The position numbers and the translations under genes were made by a program. This document shows, piece after piece, positions 17,939-25,518 of a stretch of DNA of 64,000 bases (position 1 is the first letter of the stretch; every line of letters begins with the position of its first letter). This DNA comes from Rhodococcus sovatensis (GTDB taxonomy: Bacteria; Actinomycetota; Actinomycetes; Mycobacteriales; Mycobacteriaceae), in assembly GCF_037327425.1 (NCBI RefSeq), contig NZ_CP147846.1, positions 5,084,001 to 5,148,000 of the forward strand, in the 5' to 3' direction. The notes below the pieces were generated by a model. That model was not told the origin of the DNA and searched no databases. It was given only the letters and a program-made list of their open reading frames with translations.

Positions 17939-18558
17939 CGAAGGCAGATGACCTGAACACCCGGGCTCGCATTCGCGACGCCGCAATCGAGGTGTTCGGT
18001 CGTGACGGATTCACCACGGGTGTCCGCGCGGTCGCCACTGCTGCTGGAGTATCTCCGGGACTGGTCAATCATCATTTCGGGTCGAAGGACGGCCTGCGGG
18101 CAGCATGTGACGGATACGTCCAAGACCTTGTTCGTGACAGCAAGTCGACTGCGCTGTCGGCACCGCCCGCAGGGATCATCGCCCAGCTCGCCCAGATCGA
18201 TCACTACGCGCCCGTCGTCGCCTATATCGTGCGCAGTTTCGCGTCGGGCGGACAGCTCGCGACCGACATGTACGAGCACATGGTTGACGATGCGGTGGCG
18301 TACCTCGACGAGGGCGTCATCAGTGGACGACTGAAAGCCAGCCGGGACCCGCGAGCACGTGCGCGCTTCCTGGTGCGTCAGAACGTCGGCGGAATGCTCG
18401 TCTACCTCCAGATGCAGCCCCAGGGAACGGACTTCAAGATCGCGCTGCAAGACATGACAGAGGAGATCACCTTGCCGGCCCTCGAGCTCTACACGGAGGG
18501 TCTCTTCGCCGAAACCGACACACTCGACACCTACCTTCGATACCAGCAGAACCGATGA
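17929..18558 (+). CDS. TetR/AcrR family regulator
   Basis: A 209-residue repressor. The N-terminal HTH is ARIRDAAIEVFGRDGF ... VSPGLVNHHFGSKDGL (residues about 12-55); the C-terminal ligand-binding helices have no recognisable specificity motif. Its stop overlaps the ATG of the ABC ATPase gene by 4 bp, so regulator and exporter form one operon. That strongly suggests it controls the drug-type exporter, and perhaps the divergent M13 peptidase. ATG 17929 was chosen; ATG 17920 would add three residues. Confidence 0.87.
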   Translation: MRSTKADDLNTRARIRDAAIEVFGRDGFTTGVRAVATAAGVSPGLVNHHFGSKDGLRAACDGYVQDLVRDSKSTALSAPPAGIIAQLAQIDHYAPVVAYIVRSFASGGQLATDMYEHMVDDAVAYLDEGVISGRLKASRDPRARARFLVRQNVGGMLVYLQMQPQGTDFKIALQDMTEEITLPALELYTEGLFAETDTLDTYLRYQQNR

Positions 18559-19433
18559 CTGCCATAAGCGTGAGTTCTCTCGTCAAGACCTTCGGCCGGG
18601 TCAACGCGCTGGATGGCCTCGACCTGACCGTGGAGAGCGGTGAAGTACACGGTTTTCTCGGTCCCAATGGGTCGGGTAAGTCGACCACCATTCGAATTCT
18701 GCTCGGTCTCGTGCGAGCGACTGCCGGTCACGTCCGACTGCTCGACGGCGACCCGCGGGGCGACGCCGTCGCGCTGCATCGGCGTCTGGCCTACGTCCCC
18801 GGCGACGTGACGTTGTGGCCGTCGCTGACCGGCGGCGAGGTCATCGACCTGCTCGGACGTATGCGGGGAGGCGTCGACGAAGCCCGCCGAGACGAATTGA
18901 TCGAGAAGTTCGGTCTCGATCCGAGGAAGAAGACACGCACCTACTCCAAGGGGAACCGGCAGAAGGTTGCGTTGATCTCGGCGTTCTCCTCGAACGCCGA
19001 ACTGCTTCTGCTCGACGAACCGACTTCCGGGCTCGACCCGCTGATGGAGCGTCTGTTCGCCGAATGTGTCACCGACGCATCGGCGCGAGGGGCGACGGTG
19101 CTGCTGTCCTCGCACATTCTGTCCGAGGTCGAGAAGCTCTGCCAGCGAGTGACGATCATTCGCGACGGTCGAACAGTCGATTCCGGATCACTGACGCAGA
19201 TGCGGCACCTCGCACACACGATGGTCACAGCCGTCGTGGAGCGCCTTCCGCATGACCTGACTTCGTTGCCCGGAACCGCCACCGCGGACGGGTACACGCT
19301 CAGCTGCCGGGTAGACAGTGGCGATCTTCCCCAGCTCATGCGAGGACTGGCAGAGCTGGGAGTCACCAGTCTGACGAGCTCGCCGCCCACACTCGAGGAT
19401 CTGTTCCTGAAGTATTACGCGGTGCAGTCATGA
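18555..19433 (+). CDS. ABC-2 exporter ATPase (DrrA-like)
   Basis: A 292-residue ATPase. Walker A is GPNGSGKSTT near residue 38. The signature region YSKGNRQKVALI replaces the common LSGGQ with a Lys-Gly-Asn variant, a form seen in antibiotic-exporter ATPases of this subgroup. Walker B is LLLLDEPTSGLDP and the switch is LLSSHILSE. It overlaps both the TetR stop and the permease start by ATGA. It probably powers the next gene in efflux of a hydrophobic drug-like compound. Confidence 0.87.
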   Translation: MTAISVSSLVKTFGRVNALDGLDLTVESGEVHGFLGPNGSGKSTTIRILLGLVRATAGHVRLLDGDPRGDAVALHRRLAYVPGDVTLWPSLTGGEVIDLLGRMRGGVDEARRDELIEKFGLDPRKKTRTYSKGNRQKVALISAFSSNAELLLLDEPTSGLDPLMERLFAECVTDASARGATVLLSSHILSEVEKLCQRVTIIRDGRTVDSGSLTQMRHLAHTMVTAVVERLPHDLTSLPGTATADGYTLSCRVDSGDLPQLMRGLAELGVTSLTSSPPTLEDLFLKYYAVQS

Positions 19434-21001
19434 CCGGACTTGTCGGCCTGATCAGGCTGTACCTCCGGCGGGACCGGATCGTTCTGCCGATGTGGATCCT
19501 GTCGATCGGACTGATTCCGCTGCTCTACGCGGTCAGCTTTCGGGGCCTGTATCCGACGGCTGCAGATCGTGAAATGTTCTACCAGGCAACGGCGAATGCT
19601 CCTGCCCAGCTCGCCATGGTCGGACCGATCTTCGGCGACGATCTCGGTGCGCTCGTCACCTGGCGAGCTGGAGTTCTGCTGACGCTCGCCCCTCTCGCCG
19701 CACTCCTGACGGTCGTCCGACACACGCGTGCCGAAGAAGATGCCGGGCGGACCGAGCTGATGGGGTCGACCGTCGTCGGGAGGCACGCCGCCCTCGCGGC
19801 AGCCATCGTCGTTGCCGCCGGGGGAGTGTGCGCCGCCGCGCTCGTCGCATCCGTGTCGCTGCTTATCACCGGGTTTGCTCCGGCGGGGAGTATCGCGTTC
19901 GGGCTGGGGATCGTCGCGGTCGGCGTGGTATTCGCAGGTATCGGAGCTGTCGCCGTACAGATCGGTTCTGGGGCGCGCGTCGCCCGCGGATACGCGCTGA
20001 CGGTTTTGGCCGCGGCGTTCGTACTCCGAGCCGTCGGAGACGCGGGTTCAGGGACACTGTCGTGGCTGTCGCCTATCGGATGGTCGGCGCAGCTGAGGCC
20101 GTTCGCCGACGAGCGATGGTGGGTTCTCGCACTGCCTGCAGCAAGCGCGGCAGCGACAATCGCGTCGGCGTTCGTGCTCGCCGGCCGCCGCGATCTCGGC
20201 TCGGGTCTGGTGGCCGAGCGGGCAGGTTCGGCGCGTGCGTCGGCGGCGTTGAGCGGCGTGTTCGGTCTGGCGTGGCGGCAACAGCGCGGGCTCCTTTTTG
20301 CCTGGATGCTCGGGCTGGGGCTCATCGGTCTCGTCCTGGGCAGCGCCGCGGACAGCGTCGGCGGGCAACTGGGGAGCAGCGCAGCGATCAGCGACGCGCT
20401 GGGCGCATTCGGCGGGTCTTCGCTCGTCGAATCGTTCCTCGCAGCAGCGATCAGCCTTCTGGGCATCGCTGTCGCCGCGTACTCCATCTCGGCGATTCTG
20501 CGTGCTCACACCGACGAGGAATCCTCGATCGCCGAGATGATCCTGGCGGGAAGCGTCGGACGGGGCAGGTGGCTGACCAGCCATCTCGTCTTCGCGTTGG
20601 GAGGTCCGGTCGTCATGTTGACCCTTGTGGGTCTGGCTGCTGGGATCCCGTACGGCCTTGCCATCGGCGACGTCGGTTCGGCTGTGCCGACAGTGCTCGG
20701 CACCGCGCTCGGTCAGCTACCGGCGGTGTGGGTTCTGACGGCGGCAAGTGCGCTGTTGTTCGGGTTCGCGCCGCAGTTCTCGAACTCCGCGTGGGCGTTG
20801 TTGATCGGCTGTGTGTTGCTGGGCCAGGTCGGTGCGGTGGTCGGACTGCCGCAGTTCTGGCTCGACCTGTCACCGTTCACCCACCTGCCCCGCCTGCCGG
20901 GCGGAACCGTCGCCGCGACGCCGATCCTGTGGCTCTGCGTCCTTGCTGCGTCAGGATGCCTCGCCGGATGGTGGGCGTTGCACCGGCGAGACATCCGTTG
21001 A
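19430..21001 (+). CDS. ABC-2 type exporter permease, large form
   Basis: A 523-residue inner-membrane protein with about twelve hydrophobic segments in two homologous halves (first near residues 20-250, second near 275-515). This suits the polyketide-antibiotic exporter permeases in which one polypeptide replaces two six-helix subunits. RHTRAEEDAGRTELM near residue 100 and LRAHTDEESSIAEMI near residue 365 are the matching coupling loops of the halves. Third gene of the TetR-ATPase-permease operon. Confidence 0.85.
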   Translation: MTGLVGLIRLYLRRDRIVLPMWILSIGLIPLLYAVSFRGLYPTAADREMFYQATANAPAQLAMVGPIFGDDLGALVTWRAGVLLTLAPLAALLTVVRHTRAEEDAGRTELMGSTVVGRHAALAAAIVVAAGGVCAAALVASVSLLITGFAPAGSIAFGLGIVAVGVVFAGIGAVAVQIGSGARVARGYALTVLAAAFVLRAVGDAGSGTLSWLSPIGWSAQLRPFADERWWVLALPAASAAATIASAFVLAGRRDLGSGLVAERAGSARASAALSGVFGLAWRQQRGLLFAWMLGLGLIGLVLGSAADSVGGQLGSSAAISDALGAFGGSSLVESFLAAAISLLGIAVAAYSISAILRAHTDEESSIAEMILAGSVGRGRWLTSHLVFALGGPVVMLTLVGLAAGIPYGLAIGDVGSAVPTVLGTALGQLPAVWVLTAASALLFGFAPQFSNSAWALLIGCVLLGQVGAVVGLPQFWLDLSPFTHLPRLPGGTVAATPILWLCVLAASGCLAGWWALHRRDIR

Positions 21002-21029
21002 CGACGCGGGCACTACGGACCTGTGAGCG

Positions 21030-21557
21030 TTACGGTGTGGGCTCGATGGTCACCCCGTAGCGATCCTCCACGTTCCGCTGGAACTCGCTGTTGCAGTCGT
21101 CCCTCGCGGACTGGCTGTTGCCGGCATCGTTGATGCAATCGAGGTAATCCTTGCCGCCGATACTGTTGAACAATCCGACGCCGAAGACGACGAGGGCGAT
21201 CGACAGCAGGATCGCGATCACGCCCAGGATGATCGAGATCAACGACACCGAGCCGTTCGTGGCGGTGCCCTTCTTGAACTTGGATCGGCCCATGAACCCG
21301 AGGACGACTGCGAGCAGTCCCAGTACGACGCCGCCGACGATCGTCCACGACGTCAGAATTCCCAGGATGGCCAGGACGAGCGCAATGATGCCCAGCGTGT
21401 TCTTGGGCGCAGCGGGTGGGTATTGGCCGGGCTGCTGGTATCCACCAGGCGGGTAGTTGCCGCCGGGAGGTGGGTAGCTACCAGGCGGCGGGTAGCCGCC
21501 GGGCGGTGGATTGTTGCCGGGCGGTGGATAGTTCCCCGGTGGTGGCTGTTCTGACAT
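21030..21557 (-). CDS. Proline-rich DUF4190-type membrane protein
   Basis: A 175-residue protein. The first 50 residues are tandem PPPG(G/S/N)Y units, a proline-glycine-tyrosine-rich low-complexity tail. Two hydrophobic helices follow (about residues 55-85 and 100-130), and then a polar, probably extracytoplasmic C-terminus with two cysteines (DCINDAGN, DDCNSEF). The architecture is typical of actinobacterial DUF4190 proteins, some of which localise near the division or growth machinery. Function unknown. Convergent with the exporter permease. Confidence 0.75.
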   Translation of the reverse strand: MSEQPPPGNYPPPGNNPPPGGYPPPGSYPPPGGNYPPGGYQQPGQYPPAAPKNTLGIIALVLAILGILTSWTIVGGVVLGLLAVVLGFMGRSKFKKGTATNGSVSLISIILGVIAILLSIALVVFGVGLFNSIGGKDYLDCINDAGNSQSARDDCNSEFQRNVEDRYGVTIEPTP

Positions 21558-21658
21558 GGCCTTCGATCCCCCTCCAGTGTGCGACGAGTGCGGGAAAGTG
21601 TAGCGCCGCACAGCCGCCGATCAGGGTTTCTCCACCACTTCGTGACAATAACGGGACG

Positions 21659-22426
21659 TCACTGCCCTAGACGTGCATGCATTTCCCACACCAGGATCTC
21701 GGCGTGTTCGAACGACTGAACACGCTGTCCACCAGACGAACTCATTCGCACGGCATCCCCCTCGTACAATTCCCCGACGCCTTCGACCTGTACGGTTCCC
21801 TGGGCGACGAAAACATGAAGGAAGAGTGCTTCCGGCAGTGAGATCGGGCGCTCGGGATGCAACCGAGCCACATGAAGGGCCGCTGCCTTCTGGTTGATTC
21901 GAATAGCGGACTCGCCGTCGTGCTTCTTCATGCCCGATGCGATCGGAACCAGTCCACCGCGCAGCAATTCGTCGGCGACCTCGTGTTGCTCGTAACCCGG
22001 TTCGAGACCGGGCGTGTCCGGAACGACCCACATCTGTACGAATCTGACCGGTTCCTGGTGAGTGTCGCCGGTGAGCCGCCACGAGTCGTTCTTCTCCGAG
22101 TGCATGATTCCTTTGCCTGCGCTCATCCGCTGCGCAAGTCCCGGATAGATGACTCCGGAGTGGCCGATCGAATCCTGATGGACGAGAGACCCCGTCGTCA
22201 CCCACGTGACGATTTCCATGTCCCGGTGCGGGTGCGTGTCGAAACCCTGACCGGGAGAGACGATGTCGTCGTTGTTGACGAGAAGGAGTCCGTGGTGGGT
22301 GTTGTCCGGGTCGTAGTGCTGGCCGAACGAGAACGAATGTTTCGAGTCCAACCATGCCACACGGGTTTTCAGGCGATCGCCGGCACGATGGATATCGATG
22401 TGCGGGATGGATAGTGGAGCGGACAT
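21659..22426 (-). CDS. Pirin family protein
   Basis: A 255-residue double-cupin protein. The metal ligands of the N-terminal cupin are visible: HPHRDMEIVTW near residue 65 and GIMHSEKN near residue 105. Pirins bind Fe and some act as quercetin 2,3-dioxygenases or redox sensors. The YhhW/YhaK-like length and the 'FSFGQHYDP' start fit the bacterial pirin group. Divergent from the maltokinase gene, which is probably unrelated. A second pirin lies at 23994. Confidence 0.88.
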   Translation of the reverse strand: MSAPLSIPHIDIHRAGDRLKTRVAWLDSKHSFSFGQHYDPDNTHHGLLLVNNDDIVSPGQGFDTHPHRDMEIVTWVTTGSLVHQDSIGHSGVIYPGLAQRMSAGKGIMHSEKNDSWRLTGDTHQEPVRFVQMWVVPDTPGLEPGYEQHEVADELLRGGLVPIASGMKKHDGESAIRINQKAAALHVARLHPERPISLPEALFLHVFVAQGTVQVEGVGELYEGDAVRMSSSGGQRVQSFEHAEILVWEMHARLGQ

Positions 22427-22592
22427 GCGTCCACTCTACGAGGCGTCGGAGTTCTCCCGTGACCGGTCGCATAACTTTCGCGCGTCGAGTCGCGTGTGAG
22501 GAAACCTCGAACTGGGTAAGTCCCGGTGCTCGAGAGGGGCCGATGCTCGATAGGGTAGGTACACCAAGCGAATGCGGAGAAGAGAACTCTTT

Positions 22593-23975
22593 ATGACCGA
22601 TTCGATGCGCGTCACCACAGTGGATCTCGAGACGGCGCTGCTGGCGTGGATGCCGCAGCAGAGATGGTTTGCGGCCAAGGGGTCGGTGATGGTGTCGTTG
22701 GACGTGGTCGAACGGGTGCCACTCGGATCCCGTCCAGGGGTGAGTGCCGAACACGTTCTCGTCGACATAGGACTCGGCGCACATGTCGACGACGGCGGGC
22801 AGGTCCAGCGCTATCAGGTTCCGCTCGGGTTCCGGCGCACGGCATCCGACGAGGTGGCGGCCTGGCAGCTTCCGATGCCCTCGTCCGACATCGCGGTCTA
22901 CGACGGACTGAGAGATCCAGCGATCATTGCGATGTACGGCGATGCGCTCGCTGCCGCCGAGTCGATCGGTCCCATCGACTTCCGGAGCGTCGCCGCAGAC
23001 TCGGTGAATTCCGGGATGCTCGGGCGAGTGCTGGGCGCAGAACAATCCAACACTTCGGTCGTGCTCGGTGAAGTACTGCTGCTCAAGTTCTTTCGCCGCG
23101 TGGCTCCCGGCGTCAATCCCGACATCGAATTGCACAGGGCCCTCGCGGACACCGGGTGCCGCAACGTGGCTCCGCTGCACGCCTGGATCGAGATGCAGTC
23201 CGACGGCGAGTTGTCGATGCTGGGTATGGCGCATGATTTCGTCGCGGATTCTGCCGAGGGGTGGACGACGGCCCTCACCTCGGTGCGGGACCTGCTTGCG
23301 AGCGGTCTCGCGCAACCCGACGCCGATTTCGCGCCGGAGGCATATTTGCTCGGCGAGGCGGTGGCGCATGTCCACGCCGACCTCGCGCAGCAGCTCGGTA
23401 CATCGGAGCGGCCGGCGAAGTCCTCGGTGGACGAGATACTGGAACGAGTGGAAGCGGCGGCCGAGGCGGTTCCCGGACTCGCCGCGCACCTCCCCGCTGC
23501 GCGCGAACTGATCGCCCGAGCCGAGGCCGCAGGCACCACCACGGTTCAGCGGATTCACGGCGATCTCCACCTCGGTCAGGTGCTCCGAACTCCGTCGACG
23601 TGGTTGCTCATCGACTTCGAGGGTGAGCCGGCCAAGTCGCTCGAGGAACGGCGCCGGCCGGACAGTGCGCTGCGGGACGTCGCCGGAATGCTCCGATCCT
23701 TCGATTACGCCGCGCACAACCTTCTTCTCGGCGAATCCGGCGTCACCGACGAGGTAGCCGCTCTCGCCACCGAGTGGGTGGAACGGAACTCGTCGGCGTT
23801 CTGCGACGGTTACGCCTCGGTGACGGGTTCGGATCCGCGATCCGAAACCGCCCTCCTCGGCGCATACGAGCTGGACAAAGCTGTGTACGAGGCTGTCTAC
23901 GAGGCCCGCAACCGGCCGACGTGGTTGGACATCCCGATGCGGGCGATCAGACGGCTGGCCCCAGCACCCGAGTAG
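22593..23975 (+). CDS. mak: Maltokinase (ATP-dependent maltose-1-phosphate synthesis)
   Basis: A 460-residue kinase of the GlgE alpha-glucan pathway that makes maltose 1-phosphate from maltose and ATP. The N-terminal cap has the family's LLAWMPQQRWFAAKG. The aminoglycoside-phosphotransferase-like lobe has QRIHGDLHLGQVL near residue 325 as the catalytic loop and LLIDFEGEP near residue 345 as the metal-binding Asp. Length matches mycobacterial Mak (about 455). The ATG follows GGAGAAGAG; an in-frame ATG at 22572 is less likely. The usual partner treS is not in the window, so mak stands alone here. Confidence 0.9.
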   Translation: MTDSMRVTTVDLETALLAWMPQQRWFAAKGSVMVSLDVVERVPLGSRPGVSAEHVLVDIGLGAHVDDGGQVQRYQVPLGFRRTASDEVAAWQLPMPSSDIAVYDGLRDPAIIAMYGDALAAAESIGPIDFRSVAADSVNSGMLGRVLGAEQSNTSVVLGEVLLLKFFRRVAPGVNPDIELHRALADTGCRNVAPLHAWIEMQSDGELSMLGMAHDFVADSAEGWTTALTSVRDLLASGLAQPDADFAPEAYLLGEAVAHVHADLAQQLGTSERPAKSSVDEILERVEAAAEAVPGLAAHLPAARELIARAEAAGTTTVQRIHGDLHLGQVLRTPSTWLLIDFEGEPAKSLEERRRPDSALRDVAGMLRSFDYAAHNLLLGESGVTDEVAALATEWVERNSSAFCDGYASVTGSDPRSETALLGAYELDKAVYEAVYEARNRPTWLDIPMRAIRRLAPAPE

Positions 23976-23993
23976 TCACCCTTCCGGCGGTGC

Positions 23994-24956
23994 TCAATCG
24001 CGCGCATATTCGGCGGGTATGGACCCGAGACGCCCGGCCTGGAAGTCCTCGAACGCCTGGATGACCTCGGACCGGGTGTTCATGACGAACGGTCCGGCCA
24101 TCGCGACGGGCTCACGAATCGGCTTGCCGCCGAGCACGAATACCTCGAGGGATTCACTCCTCGAGTCCGGACGATCGGATGCCGCAAGGTCGATGGTGTC
24201 GCCGCGGCCCAATACCGCAGTCTGGCCCATACCTAGTGGTCGACGATCCGGGCCGACGGACCCGGACCCGGCGAGGACGTACACCAGCGCATTGAAGTCC
24301 CGGTTCCACGGCAGCGCCAATGCAGCACCAGGCGCCAACGTGATGTGGGTCAGTGCGATGGGCGTGTACGTCGATCCCGGCCCCTGATGGCCCGCGACCT
24401 CACCGGCGATGACCCGAACGAGAGCCCCGCCGTCGTCGCTGGAGAGCAACGCGACCTTGTTCCCGGTGATGTCCTGGTAGCGGGGCGCCGCCATCTTGTT
24501 GTCCCGGGGCAGATTGACCCAGAGCTGCACGCCGTGGAACAGGCCACCGGATTGCACGAGGTGCTCGGGCGGCGCCTCGATGTGCAGGATCCCAGCGCCC
24601 GCAGTCATCCACTGGGTGTCGCCGCCACCGATGCTGCCGCCACCGCCGCCGGAATCCTTGTGTTCCATGATCCCGTCGATCATGTAGGTGACCGTTTCGA
24701 ATCCGCGATGCGGGTGCCACGGAGTTCCCTTCGGCTCACCGGGTGCGTAATTCACCTCGCCCATCTGATCCATGTGGATGAACGGGTCGAGCGAAGAGAG
24801 GTCGATACCCGCGAACGCCCGGCGAACCGGAAATCCCTCACCTTCGAAACCTCCGGGGGCCGTGGTGACGGACGTGACCGGCCGGGCCACGGCGGTCGCG
24901 TCGGGAAGGGGTATGCGGGGGAGGGCAAGAATGTTGTCGACAGTTACAGCGGGCAT
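23994..24956 (-). CDS. Pirin family protein (second)
   Basis: A 320-residue bicupin. The ligands HPHRGFETVTY near residue 82 and GILHIEAPPEH near residue 122 match the pirin iron site, with the usual HxE as HIE. A Gly-rich insert (about residues 103-112) lies between them. The C-terminal cupin is followed by a conserved-looking PFVMNTRSEVIQAFEDFQAGRLG tail, typical of this subfamily. Single gene, with a palindromic operator 34 bp upstream of its start. Confidence 0.88.
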   Translation of the reverse strand: MPAVTVDNILALPRIPLPDATAVARPVTSVTTAPGGFEGEGFPVRRAFAGIDLSSLDPFIHMDQMGEVNYAPGEPKGTPWHPHRGFETVTYMIDGIMEHKDSGGGGGSIGGGDTQWMTAGAGILHIEAPPEHLVQSGGLFHGVQLWVNLPRDNKMAAPRYQDITGNKVALLSSDDGGALVRVIAGEVAGHQGPGSTYTPIALTHITLAPGAALALPWNRDFNALVYVLAGSGSVGPDRRPLGMGQTAVLGRGDTIDLAASDRPDSRSESLEVFVLGGKPIREPVAMAGPFVMNTRSEVIQAFEDFQAGRLGSIPAEYARD

Positions 24957-24989
24957 CGTCGTCTCCTGGCTCAGTTGATGTCTCCGGTT

Positions 24990-25005
24990 AGTTGATCAGT
25001 CAACT
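24990..25005 (-). promoter_or_regulatory. Palindromic operator upstream of the second pirin gene
   Basis: AGTTGATCAGTCAACT has 6-bp arms AGTTGA and TCAACT around TCAG. A further half-site-like TCAGTTGATG lies at 24971. Size and position suit a MarR- or TetR-type repressor that controls this pirin. No regulator gene is adjacent. Confidence 0.4.
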
Positions 25006-25047
25006 ACTGCCGGGTGTAACGACGACCCTGAAGAACCTATTCCCGAC

Positions 25048-25335
25048 TCACCGATCTGCCCTGCGAGCGTCGGCGCGGTCCGCCTGCGCCTGTTCTCGCT
25101 CGGCCCGCTGCTCCTCTCGGCGCTCCTCCATGCGGGCAGAGACTCTGGCCTGGAGGCACTCCGCGGCGCTGTGCAGCTGGGTCGCGTCCCCGGCGGGGGA
25201 GATCACCGTGCAATACGCGCCGGCTTCGGTCCCCGGCTCGATCACGGTATCCGCGGCTGCTGTGGCAGTCGCGGTCAATCCGGCGACGCCGATCATTCCC
25301 GCGATGGTCAGTGTGCGAATCATTCTGTACGGCAT
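25048..25335 (-). CDS. Small secreted protein with charged C-terminal coil
   Basis: A 95-residue exported protein of unknown function. Signal peptide with cleavage after ATAAADT. The mature part has two Cys (AYCTV, AECLQ), probably one disulfide, then a strongly charged Arg/Glu/Ala helix (about residues 65-95) that could form a coiled coil. AGGAAG precedes the ATG closely; a second ATG four codons downstream is possible. Flanked by the pirin gene and the divergent molybdenum hydroxylase, with no obvious link to either. Confidence 0.7.
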   Translation of the reverse strand: MPYRMIRTLTIAGMIGVAGLTATATAAADTVIEPGTEAGAYCTVISPAGDATQLHSAAECLQARVSARMEERREEQRAEREQAQADRADARRADR

Positions 25336-25518
25336 GGCTTCCTGCTTTCTTCGGTGCTGAGAGTGGACGACCGATTTCCGGTCTCGATCGATCGTGTCGC
25401 GGTGCGCGGCCGGACACCATCGGGGCAGTCCCCCATCTTTCGAGGGTGCTGATCTCAGGGTCGGGGTACGGTCTGCACTGGGAGTGAACGCCCGACGAGG
25501 TCCGGGGAGAGAAGAGCG

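Noticed and set aside
17874..18068. Longer start for the M13 peptidase gene
   Set aside because: It would cover the divergent TetR start, and the added residues look noncoding.
21621..23717. A 698-codon minus-strand open frame over maltokinase and pirin
   Set aside because: Overlaps two confidently identified genes, has no motifs, and has the His/Arg-rich composition of an antisense frame.
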